Position numbers and translations under genes: made by a program. Below, in pieces: positions 6,606-14,352 of a stretch of DNA of 47,535 bases. The DNA comes from Phycisphaera sp. GTDB taxonomy: Bacteria; Planctomycetota; Phycisphaerae; Phycisphaerales; Zrk34. The stretch covers positions 1 through 47,535 of the forward strand of contig WGMA01000075.1 in NCBI GenBank assembly GCA_016125285.1, given 5' to 3'. Numbering within the stretch: the first letter of the stretch is position 1; every line of letters starts with the position of its first letter. Under the pieces are notes generated by a model that saw nothing but the letters and a program-made list of their open reading frames with translations, made no database searches and was not told where the DNA came from.

Positions 6606-6682
6606 TGTTGAACAGAACCCGAAAATCCGATACCCTTCCATAACCCGAATGCCACGGAACGGCTCGGGCGAGGGTATCTGCG

Positions 6683-8632
6683 ATGCTCAGGGAACTGCAC
6701 ATCTCCAATCTGGCGGTGATCGAAGACGCGGCCATCGAGCTGCGCGAGGGGCTCAACTGCTTTACAGGCCAGACCGGCGCCGGCAAGAGCCTGGTCATCG
6801 GCGCGTTTGAGCTGCTGCTGGGGCTGCGGTCGGCGGCGGACCTGCTGCGTGCCGGGGCTGAGGAGGGACGGGTCAGCGGCGTGTTCGAGCTGACCGACGC
6901 GAGCGTCGTCCGGGCGATCAACGCGCTGGCGGACCTCGACCTCGACGAGGCCGGGCGGTGCGAGCAGCTGCTGATCACGCGGAAGCTGTTCGCGTCGGGC
7001 CGCACGTCGGTGTCGATCAACGGCAGGCCCGCGACGCAGGCGATGCTGCGCGAGATCGGCACGCTGCTGGTCGACGTGCACGGGCAGCACGACCACCAGT
7101 ACCTGCTGCGGCCGGGCAATCAGCTGACGCTGCTGGACCGCTTCGGCGAGACCGAGCCGCTGCGCGAGCGATTCGGCGAGCTGCACGCGACGCTGCGCGA
7201 GCTGCACGAGCGGCGTGACGCGCTGACGGCGTCGCAGACGCTGCGTCGGCAGCAGCTGGAGCTGTACGAGTTTCAGGCGCGCGAGATCGACGACGCCGAG
7301 CCGATCGAGGGCGAGTACGAGGAGACCGCGGCGCGTGAGCGGCTGCTGAGCAACCTCGCTACGGTGCAGCGGGACGCGCACGCGGTGTACGGCGCGCTGT
7401 ACGAATCCGACGCGTCGGTCGTCGAGCGGCTCACCGCGATCGTCGCCCTGCTGCGCGAGCTGGCGGACACCGACGAGCAGCTCAAAGACGTGTCGAGCGC
7501 CGCGGACGGCGCGGTCGCGACGCTGCAGGACGTGGCGTTCGACCTGTCGCGTTACCTCAACCGCCTCGAGCTCGACCCCGCGGAACTGGCCGAGCTCACC
7601 GACCGCATCAACACGCTCAACCGGCTGATCCACAAGTACGGCTCGAGCACCCCCGCGGCGGGCGGCAGCCTCGACGACGTGCTGGCGTACCGCGCGCAGA
7701 TCGGCGCGGAGATCGACCGGCTGCGCGGCGAGTCGCAGGACCTGTCGTCGATTGATCAACAGATCGCGCCCGTGCACGCGGAGCTGACGCGGGTGGGCTC
7801 GGAGCTGAGCGACCGGCGACGCGCCGCGGCGGCGCGCCTGGCGCCGCTCGTCGAGCGGCAGCTCGCGGAGCTGGGCATGGCCGAGGCGCGGTTCGAGGTA
7901 AGCTTCGGGTACGGGGAGAGCGAGAGCGAAAGCGAAAGCGCCGCCGACGGGGCCCCGCTCCCAACCTCTCCCCAGCGGGGAGAGCGGTTGGATGCCGACG
8001 ATCCGACCGCCCTGCCGCGCTCGTCGACGGGGTTCGACCGCGTTGAGATGCTGGTGCAGGCGAACCCCGGCCAGCCGGCGCGGCCGCTGCGGAAGGTGGC
8101 CAGCGGCGGCGAGCTGTCGCGGCTGATGCTGGCGATCAAGTCGATCGCGGCGGACGCCGATCGCGTGTGCGTGCTGGTGTTCGACGAGATCGACGCGAAC
8201 ATCGGCGGGCGGCTCGGCGGGGTGATCGGCGACAAGCTGCGGCGGCTGGCGTCGCACCATCAGGTGCTGTGCATCACGCACCTGCCGCAGATCGCCGCCT
8301 GGGCGGACCACCACTGCCGCATCGTCAAGCATGTCGACCGCGGGCAGACCCACACGCGCGTCGAGCCGCTGACCGATCGCGACCGCCGCATCGACGAACT
8401 CGCCGAGATGCTCACGGGCCAGCACGCCACCGCGACGACACGCAGTCAGGCGACGGAGCTGCTGCTCGCGGCAGAATCGACCGCTCCAACGGCGCGACGC
8501 GACGCATCGCCCGGCGCGTCGGCGACGGCCTCGGATCAGCCGAAATCCAAGCCGCGGAAGGCGGGCCGCGCGACGCGCGCCACGGGCCGCACAAGGCCCG
8601 CCCGCCGCAAGTCCGAAAAGAGCGCGGCGTGA
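6683..8632 (+). CDS. recN: DNA repair ATPase RecN
   Basis: SMC-like ATPase of double-strand break repair. 649 aa, longer than the usual ~555. Walker A GQTGAGKS is at 29-36. Coiled-coil arms fill the middle (ELHERRDALTASQTLRRQQ and others). The ABC signature ASGGELSRLMLAIK and Walker B VCVLVFDEID (near residue 500) follow, then THLPQIAAWADHH. The extra length has two sources: a low-complexity and palindromic-repeat insertion (about residues 411-437) just before the signature domain, and a basic C-terminal tail of about 55 residues (ending RRKSEKSAA). The start has GAGGG nine bases upstream. Confidence 0.95.
   Translation: MLRELHISNLAVIEDAAIELREGLNCFTGQTGAGKSLVIGAFELLLGLRSAADLLRAGAEEGRVSGVFELTDASVVRAINALADLDLDEAGRCEQLLITRKLFASGRTSVSINGRPATQAMLREIGTLLVDVHGQHDHQYLLRPGNQLTLLDRFGETEPLRERFGELHATLRELHERRDALTASQTLRRQQLELYEFQAREIDDAEPIEGEYEETAARERLLSNLATVQRDAHAVYGALYESDASVVERLTAIVALLRELADTDEQLKDVSSAADGAVATLQDVAFDLSRYLNRLELDPAELAELTDRINTLNRLIHKYGSSTPAAGGSLDDVLAYRAQIGAEIDRLRGESQDLSSIDQQIAPVHAELTRVGSELSDRRRAAAARLAPLVERQLAELGMAEARFEVSFGYGESESESESAADGAPLPTSPQRGERLDADDPTALPRSSTGFDRVEMLVQANPGQPARPLRKVASGGELSRLMLAIKSIAADADRVCVLVFDEIDANIGGRLGGVIGDKLRRLASHHQVLCITHLPQIAAWADHHCRIVKHVDRGQTHTRVEPLTDRDRRIDELAEMLTGQHATATTRSQATELLLAAESTAPTARRDASPGASATASDQPKSKPRKAGRATRATGRTRPARRKSEKSAA
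7915..7992 (+). repeat. Palindromic repeat plus GAGAGC/GAAAGC microsatellite inside recN
   Basis: A short GAGAGC/GAAAGC run encodes alternating Ser-Glu. It is followed by a hairpin with arms CTCTCCCC/GGGGAGAG and outer CCAAC/GGTTGG, the same family as the intergenic repeats at 137 and 15661. It keeps the recN frame, adding PLPTSPQRGERLD to the protein. Confidence 0.75.
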
Positions 8633-8669
8633 CCGTCGCTCGTGCGCGTGTCGGGCCCGGGCAGGCACA

Positions 8670-9971
8670 TTGACCGAACGGTCGGCTAGCGGTACTTTCC
8701 GGATTGTGATTCACAAGGTATTTGGCAAATCCGACACCGGACTCAAGCGCACGACCAATCAAGACGCACTCCTGATCGACCAGAAGCTCGGTCTGTATAT
8801 CGTCTGTGATGGTGTGGGTGGTCGCGCGGCTGGGCAACACGCCAGCAACAGCGCCGGGCTGATCGTCCAGTCGTTTCTCCAGAACAACGAGAACGTGCTC
8901 AAGGCATACCGTGATCACCCCGCGCCGGAGACGCAGCGCATGGTGACCCGGCTCGTCGAGGCCGCGATCACCGACGCCAACAACGCGATCTACTCCGAGT
9001 CGCGCAACAACCCCCAGCGCGCGGGCATGGCCACGACGATCGTGATGCTGCTGGTGCTGGGCGACCGCGCGGTGATCGCCCACGTCGGCGACAGCCGCTG
9101 CTACCTGATGCGGCACAAAGAGCTGTTCCTCATGACCGAGGACCACTCGCACCTCGTCGAGCAGCTCGTGCAGGGACGCATCACACGCAAGCAGGCCGAG
9201 GCGAGCTCCGCGGGATCGCTGATCACGCGTGCGATCGGCTTCCGCCCCTACGTCGTGCCCGAGGTGCTGGCGATCGAGCTGATGAGCGGCGACCGCTTCC
9301 TGCTCTGCTCCGACGGGCTGACCAGCTACATGGACCCGGCCACGATGGCCGATTACCTCAAGGTTCCGGCGTCGAAGGGGCTGATCAAGTCGCTGATCAA
9401 GTTCGCGTACGCCAAGGGCGGCGGCGACAACGTCACGGTCCTGGTTGCGGAGATGGAGTCCGGCAACATGGCCGCGGACATCAACGTCAACCGCAAGCAC
9501 TCGGCCCTGCGCCGCAGCCGACTCTTCGAGCACGTGCGCTACACCGAGTTCGTCAAGCTCATGGCGATGTTCCCCGTCGAGGACTACCCGTCCAACCACG
9601 CGATCCTCACCGAGGGGCGCGACAACGACAAGCTCTACGCGATGGTCAACGGCCACGTCGAGGTCCGCAAGGACAACAAGATGATCGCCGAGTTCGGGCC
9701 CGGCTCGTTCTTCGGCGAGGCCGGGGCGATCAACCCCGGACCGGCCTCCGCCAGTGTCATCACCACGCAGCCCACGCAGGCGATGGTGATCGGGCGTGAT
9801 CGCCTGCTGGCGCTGACCCGCTCCGACCCGCGCACCGCGGTGAAGATGATGTGGTCGATGTCCTCGACGCTCACCCAGCGTCTGCTCCGCGGCCAGCCCG
9901 AGCTGGCGTGGTCCGACGCGCCGCTGCCGGCCAAGAGCCGCGAGACCCACCTCTTCGACGAGCTGGCGTAA
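8670..9971 (+). CDS. PP2C-family Ser/Thr phosphatase with C-terminal cyclic-nucleotide-binding domain
   Basis: 433 aa. The N-terminal PPM/PP2C domain (about 15-265) has all metal-binding signatures: TNQDALL, VCDGVGGRAAG, HVGDSRCYL, LLCSDGLTSY and GGGDNVTVLV. A cNMP-binding-fold domain follows (about 290-420), with ILTEGRDNDKLYAMVNGHVEV and FGPGSFFGEAGAINPGPASASV; the arginine of the usual phosphate-binding cassette is not obvious, so the ligand is uncertain. It is cytosolic and probably dephosphorylates Ser/Thr-phosphorylated proteins. The start is TTG at 8670; GTG at 8706 is possible. The HTH/EF-hand-like gene follows 162 bases later. Confidence 0.88.
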   Translation: MTERSASGTFRIVIHKVFGKSDTGLKRTTNQDALLIDQKLGLYIVCDGVGGRAAGQHASNSAGLIVQSFLQNNENVLKAYRDHPAPETQRMVTRLVEAAITDANNAIYSESRNNPQRAGMATTIVMLLVLGDRAVIAHVGDSRCYLMRHKELFLMTEDHSHLVEQLVQGRITRKQAEASSAGSLITRAIGFRPYVVPEVLAIELMSGDRFLLCSDGLTSYMDPATMADYLKVPASKGLIKSLIKFAYAKGGGDNVTVLVAEMESGNMAADINVNRKHSALRRSRLFEHVRYTEFVKLMAMFPVEDYPSNHAILTEGRDNDKLYAMVNGHVEVRKDNKMIAEFGPGSFFGEAGAINPGPASASVITTQPTQAMVIGRDRLLALTRSDPRTAVKMMWSMSSTLTQRLLRGQPELAWSDAPLPAKSRETHLFDELA

Positions 9972-10133
9972 CGCGCGACGCGGGCCTCGGCCGCGTCCGG
10001 CGGGGCGCCGAACCGACCGCCGGTTTGCAAATCGCACCGATTCGGGTTCTCATATCTGGCAATGCGGAGCGCGACACGTGGGGTCGCGATGGCTCCGACG
10101 ACCGCGCCGCAACTCAACCACCAGGGGACAGCC

Positions 10134-10625
10134 ATGATCTGCAAGACGCTGCAGAAGGTCATCGACGAAAACCTCACCACCGCCCGCGAGATCGGTGACC
10201 TGACCGGCAAGGCGCCGTCGACGGTGTATCGCTGGATCCGAGGCCAGTCCGAGCCGGACTTCAACACGGTGCGCCTGCTCGTGCGTCACCTGCCCAACCG
10301 CCGCGCCGCCGAGTCGATCCTCTCGGCGTTCACCGCGGGCACGACCTGGCGTTTCTACAACCTCGAGGCCGAGCTCGATGTCAACGCCGACGGCGTGATC
10401 GACGTCAACGACGCGCTCGACACCTCCATCGAAGCGGTGCGCGGGGCCGGCAAGGCGCTGGGCAAGGTCCGCGAGGCGAGCAAGGACAACATCATCGACA
10501 AGGACGAGTGCATCGAGCTCATCGGCCTGCTCAACGACGTGATCCGTCAGTGCTCGGTCACGCAGCAGATCCTCGTGCACATGTCCGAGGAACGCCGCAA
10601 GCGCAAGATCCGCCTGCCCAAGTAA
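10134..10625 (+). CDS. HTH protein with two EF-hand-like loops (phage CII-like layout)
   Basis: 163 aa. The N-terminus (about 1-60) reads as a helix-turn-helix (TAREIGDLTGKAPSTVYRWIRGQSEP). The middle contains DVNADGVIDVND, a 12-residue calcium loop with D, N, D, D and D at positions 1, 3, 5, 9 and 12. About 35 residues on is a second loop, EASKDNIIDKDE, with E at 12. A helical, basic C-terminus ends in RRKRKIRLPK. The layout resembles phage regulatory CII-type proteins, whose C-terminal part also has a DG-rich loop. The ATG at 10134 is chosen because AGGGGA precedes it. Likely a DNA-binding regulator, possibly metal-responsive. Confidence 0.65.
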   Translation: MICKTLQKVIDENLTTAREIGDLTGKAPSTVYRWIRGQSEPDFNTVRLLVRHLPNRRAAESILSAFTAGTTWRFYNLEAELDVNADGVIDVNDALDTSIEAVRGAGKALGKVREASKDNIIDKDECIELIGLLNDVIRQCSVTQQILVHMSEERRKRKIRLPK

Positions 10626-10647
10626 TCCGGATGTCAATCGGTCGCCA

Positions 10648-11415
10648 TCACTTCGCGGGCGCATCGCTCGGCGCGGGCGTCGCGGCGGCGTCGTTGGCCT
10701 GCGCCGGCTGATCGGGCGTCGCGCCCGGCGCGGCGTCGGCGGCGGCCTGCGGGGCGGGCTCCGGCTTGGGCGGCTCGGGGCGCGCCACGAACCGCCACGC
10801 GCCCTGGTGCTCGCGCGTCACGTACTGCACCCACGCCAGGCTCTTCTCGTTGTCGTTGAAGAACTGCACGACGTTGACGCGTGTCTCGTCCTGCGGCGGC
10901 AGCTGCGTGAGGTACTGCCCCGGCAGCGTGCGCTTCAGGTCGCCGGTCAGGATGAACAGGTGATGCGGGTGGTACCAGCGGCAGAGCTCCAGCGCCTGGG
11001 TCGGCTCGATCGCCAGCGGCTCGGGCACGTTGCCCGCCGCGGGGTCCAGCCACGCGTGCATCTTCGCCTTCACGTCGTCCGTCGCGAACTTCAGCCCGTG
11101 CGGCTCGATCTCCAACGCCTCGTTGCCCTGGAGGAAGATCACGGTGAACGCCTGCGTCGGCTCCAGCAGGTCGATACGCTCGAGCAGCCGCTGCGTCAGC
11201 ATCGCCGTCACGCCGTCCGGCTTGTTGGTCGCGTCGACGAGGTAGACCACGCGTAACGCGTCGTTGCGTCGGATCGGCGGCGCGGCGCCGTCGGTCTCCG
11301 CCCACTTCGCCCGGCTGCGCTGCGCCGCCGACATCCGCTTGCCGGTGCCCGCGCAGCCCGCCGTCATCGCCACGACCGCCAGCAACACCGTGATCATCCC
11401 TCGCCGCGTCGTCAT
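10648..11415 (-). CDS. Hypothetical lipoprotein with VWA-like segment
   Basis: 255 aa. The signal sequence ends in a lipobox (VVAMTAGC, about residues 13-20), predicting membrane attachment. The body contains VVYLVDATN, resembling the first strand of von Willebrand A-type domains, and LFILTGDLKRTLPG later; the complete metal-site motif is not seen. The C-terminus is a Pro/Ala-rich tail. The start at 11415 has ACGGAGC upstream. It lies 48 bases downstream of the membrane protein gene at 11464 and is probably cotranscribed. Function unknown. Confidence 0.7.
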   Translation of the reverse strand: MTTRRGMITVLLAVVAMTAGCAGTGKRMSAAQRSRAKWAETDGAAPPIRRNDALRVVYLVDATNKPDGVTAMLTQRLLERIDLLEPTQAFTVIFLQGNEALEIEPHGLKFATDDVKAKMHAWLDPAAGNVPEPLAIEPTQALELCRWYHPHHLFILTGDLKRTLPGQYLTQLPPQDETRVNVVQFFNDNEKSLAWVQYVTREHQGAWRFVARPEPPKPEPAPQAAADAAPGATPDQPAQANDAAATPAPSDAPAK

Positions 11416-11463
11416 CGCACTGCTCCGTCTTCGTGTCTCGGCGGCGTGTGATCGCCGCACCGA

Positions 11464-12357
11464 TCAGCGCTTCGGCACGAACGCCCCACGCAGGGCCGCC
11501 TCGTCCAGCACCTCGGGCACCGACCGGCCCGTTGCATAGTTGTACAACAATGCCTTGAAGACCACATCCGCCGCGCTCGTCATCGCCGAGACCACCACCA
11601 GCACCACCACCGCCAGCGCGACCGCCACCGCGATGCCCAGCACGTTGTGGTTCGTCGCCGCGAAGACCCCGATCGCCCCGAACAGCAGCAGCGCCGGCAG
11701 CGTCACCAGGAACGACAGGAAGCCCAGCGAGAAGTTGCCCACCAGCGCCTCACCCCACGTTTCCTTGAGGATCTTCGTTGACCGCTTGAACGCCTCGATC
11801 GGCCCCACGCCGTCCATCACGATGATCGGCACGACGAAGTACGTCAGCGCCGTCCACGCCATGCCCAGCAGGCCCGCCACGATCCGCCCCGCCTTCTCGT
11901 TGGAGTTCTCGATCGCCTTGATCAGCGTGCCGATCAACGCGGCGAACGCCGCCCACCCGGCGATCGATCCGATCCGCTTGAACGCCATGCTCATGCCGTA
12001 CCCGACGCTCGGCTCCTCGCCCTGCCCGTCGATCACGCGCATCGCGCACGCGGTCAGCGCCGAGTTGAAGAACACGATCGTGAAGTAGCTGGCGAAGTAG
12101 AACGCGAACGTGAGGATCCAGAACACCGGGTCGTGCGTGAAGTCGTTCGTGGCGGCGCCCGTCGAGTTGGCCGTGTGCTCCACCTCGATCCACCGCTCGT
12201 AGAGCCCGCTCTGCCAGATCGGCAACGCGAAGCTCAGCATGACGACGAACGCCGCGACGCTCGACATGAAGGGGAACACCATCAGCTGCTTGTTCTCCCA
12301 GACGATGCCGTACGAGATCTTGGCGAATTGCCAGCTGCGTGAGATGCGGTCGAACAT
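11464..12357 (-). CDS. Multipass membrane protein (DUF6159-like)
   Basis: 297 aa with about six hydrophobic segments: FPFMSSVAAFVVMLSFALP, a segment near residue 85 (WILTFAFYFASYFTIVFF), one near 140, one near 170 (AWTALTYFVVPIIV) and two near 220-260. The N-terminus MFDRISRSWQFAKISYGIVWENKQLMVFP is typical of the DUF6159 family as I remember it. The ATG at 12357 is preceded by a GGGGG ribosome binding site. No enzymatic motif is visible; the role is unknown. Confidence 0.72.
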   Translation of the reverse strand: MFDRISRSWQFAKISYGIVWENKQLMVFPFMSSVAAFVVMLSFALPIWQSGLYERWIEVEHTANSTGAATNDFTHDPVFWILTFAFYFASYFTIVFFNSALTACAMRVIDGQGEEPSVGYGMSMAFKRIGSIAGWAAFAALIGTLIKAIENSNEKAGRIVAGLLGMAWTALTYFVVPIIVMDGVGPIEAFKRSTKILKETWGEALVGNFSLGFLSFLVTLPALLLFGAIGVFAATNHNVLGIAVAVALAVVVLVVVSAMTSAADVVFKALLYNYATGRSVPEVLDEAALRGAFVPKR

Positions 12358-12493
12358 GTCGTGGCCCCCTGTGTGAGTGTGTCGGCGACAGTCCGGGCCG
12401 CGCGGCACGGAACTGATCCATCGTATTGTCGCACGGCGGCCGGTTTCAATCACGGGAAAGTCGCGGCCGGGAGTGGCAGAAGTCGCTGAGGCC

Positions 12494-13921
12494 TCAGACG
12501 TCCTCGCCGACGCTGACGTTCACGTCCACGATCTGTTCGGTGTCCCGCTCGCTCTCGCCGCCGCCGAACGCGCTGTGCGCCGGGCGGAGTTCCGCCCAGT
12601 CGGTCACCGCGTTGTCCGGCGCATCGGGCGTGTCGGGGTGCGTGTTGATGATCCGGTAGGCGTTGTCGCGCTGGGCCGGGGTGAACCCCGCGTCGCGGAT
12701 CAGTCGACAGATCGTCGCTTCGTTGAGGCAGTAGGTCGTGCCGGCGGCGCTGACGACATTCTCCTCCATCATCACGCTGCCCATGTCGTTGGCGCCGTGG
12801 AACAGGCCGAGCTGCCCGATCTTCGGGCCCATCGTCACCCACGACGAGCCGATGCTGTGGATGTTGTCGAAGAACAGCCGCGACAGCGCCTGCGTGCGGA
12901 GGTAGTCGGTCGCGCCGCTGAGCCGCAGGCGTCGCCCGGCCTCGGGCGCGGCGGCCTTGCACGCGGCCTTGTCCGACGGGTCGACCTCGCCGGCGAACAC
13001 CGCATCGGCCAGCACGTCGCCCGGGAACGGCTCGCCGCTCTCGGCGTCGTGCATCGTCAGCCGACCCAGCGCCGTGTTGTCCGGCTGGAACGGCCAGCTG
13101 ATGAAGCTCAGGTAGCGACCCGGCCAGCCGCCGTTGATCGCCTCGTCCTGCGCGTCGCGGATCATCTGCATGTGCATGACGCGGTCGGCGGCGCCCTCGA
13201 TGTGGCCGAACATCATCGTCGAGGACGTGTTCATACCGAGCCGGTGCGCGGCGCGCATCACGTCGAGCCACTGCCGGCCGGTCGCCTTGCCGATGCCGAT
13301 GCGCCGGCGGACGTGGTCGGGGAAGATCTCTCCGCCGCCGCCCGGCAGCGACCGCAGCCCCGCGTCCATCAGGCGACGCATGATCGCCTCGAGCTTGGCG
13401 ACCCACACGTCGTGCGGCAGCGTGTGCGATGCGCCGGGCGCGGTGACGGGGAAGTCGTCGATCTTCAGCACCGCGACGAACTCGACGAACTCCGGCGGGC
13501 TGAACGCGTGCAGATGGATCTGCGGGAACTCGTCGCTCATCCACCCGAGCATGTCGGTGTAGAACTCCAGCGACAGGTCGGGGTGCATGCCGCCCTGCAG
13601 CAGCACCTGCGTGCCGCCGATGTCGGCCAGATCGCGCAGCTTGGCGCGGAGCGTGTCCTTGTCGAGCACGTAAGCGTCGCCGTCGCCGACCTTGCGGTAG
13701 AACGCGCAGAAGGTGCACGACGCGCTGCACACGTTGGAGTAGTTGATGTTGCGGTCGATGACGTAGGTGCGGTGCTCGTCGCCGTGGATGCGGCGGCACA
13801 CGGCGTCGGCCCACTCACCCAGGTCGCCCAGCGGCGCGTGGCGGTACAACCACAACACCTGCTCCGCGGCGAGGCGTGCGGTCCCGGCGACGACGGCATC
13901 CATGTCGAACGAAGGCTTCAT
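12494..13921 (-). CDS. mqnC: Cyclic dehypoxanthinyl futalosine synthase (menaquinone biosynthesis)
   Basis: Radical SAM enzyme of the futalosine route to menaquinone, converting dehypoxanthine futalosine to its cyclic form. The cluster motif CSASCTFCAFYRKVGDGDAY is preceded by RNINYSNV, as in MqnC. VLLQGGMHPDLSLEFYTDML, HLHAFSPPEFVEF and SLPGGGGEIFPDHV are further family signatures. At 475 aa it is about 100 longer than usual, partly from an Ala/Asp-rich insertion near residues 285-330. MqnE and CofH are related, but the QGGMHP and PGGGGEI segments fit MqnC best. There is no ribosome binding site and a -10 box nine bases upstream, so the mRNA is probably leaderless. No other mqn genes are in the window. 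Confidence 0.88.
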   Translation of the reverse strand: MKPSFDMDAVVAGTARLAAEQVLWLYRHAPLGDLGEWADAVCRRIHGDEHRTYVIDRNINYSNVCSASCTFCAFYRKVGDGDAYVLDKDTLRAKLRDLADIGGTQVLLQGGMHPDLSLEFYTDMLGWMSDEFPQIHLHAFSPPEFVEFVAVLKIDDFPVTAPGASHTLPHDVWVAKLEAIMRRLMDAGLRSLPGGGGEIFPDHVRRRIGIGKATGRQWLDVMRAAHRLGMNTSSTMMFGHIEGAADRVMHMQMIRDAQDEAINGGWPGRYLSFISWPFQPDNTALGRLTMHDAESGEPFPGDVLADAVFAGEVDPSDKAACKAAAPEAGRRLRLSGATDYLRTQALSRLFFDNIHSIGSSWVTMGPKIGQLGLFHGANDMGSVMMEENVVSAAGTTYCLNEATICRLIRDAGFTPAQRDNAYRIINTHPDTPDAPDNAVTDWAELRPAHSAFGGGESERDTEQIVDVNVSVGEDV

Positions 13922-13930
13922 AAGGCGGGC

Positions 13931-13958
13931 ATTGTAGCATCCTATGCGATCCGGTCGA
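13931..13958 (-). promoter_or_regulatory. Promoter of mqnC (leaderless)
   Basis: TCGACC (13953-13958), a 16-base spacer and TACAAT (13931-13936). The -10 box ends nine bases before the mqnC ATG, placing the transcript start within a few bases of the start codon. Confidence 0.55.
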
Positions 13959-14259
13959 TGCGGACCTTGATCGATTCGAGCAGGTCGTTGCAGTTACGCT
14001 TGTTCTTGCCCCAGTCGATGACCTGAAGCGGCCAAGCACATCGCGACTCAACCTGAACCGATCCCGCCTCGGAGATCGTCGCCTTCACAATCTCGCCGAA
14101 CGACCAGAAACTGAGCGGCACGCGTGCTTCGACCCGCACGTCACCGTGCGTCCACCGCAGGTGTCGCGCGCCGATGTCGCGCATCGCCCATTCGATCGCG
14201 TCCCGCAACACCTCGGTCGATGCGCCGAACGCCCGTGATTTCGAATACCTTGCCGCCAA
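13942..14259 (-). CDS. Small DUF1499-like hypothetical protein
   Basis: 105 aa. The C-terminal half has beta-strand alternation and the ending SRCAWPLQVIDWGKNKRNCNDLL, similar to short bacterial proteins related to DUF1499, whose last strand and helix read as a '(D/W)GxN..N' motif. The start is read as TTG at 14259 with GGGGGTGA just upstream; no ATG offers a better start. It ends 20 bases before mqnC, so the two may be cotranscribed, although mqnC also has its own promoter inside this gene's 3' end. Function unknown. Confidence 0.55.
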   Translation of the reverse strand: MAARYSKSRAFGASTEVLRDAIEWAMRDIGARHLRWTHGDVRVEARVPLSFWSFGEIVKATISEAGSVQVESRCAWPLQVIDWGKNKRNCNDLLESIKVRIDRIA

Positions 14260-14285
14260 CGTGTCACCCCCGTGTGTGCGGTCTG

Positions 14286-14313
14286 TGGACCTGCAAGATT
14301 GTAATACTACAAT
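14286..14313 (+). promoter_or_regulatory. Candidate lysA promoter
   Basis: TGGACC (14286-14291), a 16-base spacer and TACAAT (14308-14313). The -10 box is part of a small palindrome, TTGTA-ATAC-TACAA, that could also bind a regulator. The divergent gene at 14259 starts 27 bases away. Confidence 0.5.
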
Positions 14314-14352
14314 GACCGACTTGCCCCGTTCCGGGAAACGATGGAGCCTTAC

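Noticed and set aside
6578-8668. Long open frame on the minus strand across recN
   Set aside because: It is a shadow of recN in high-GC DNA: Arg/His/Ala-rich, with no domain and no ribosome binding site. Similar antisense frames over lysA, the 36396-38870 gene, ligA and others were discarded for the same reason.
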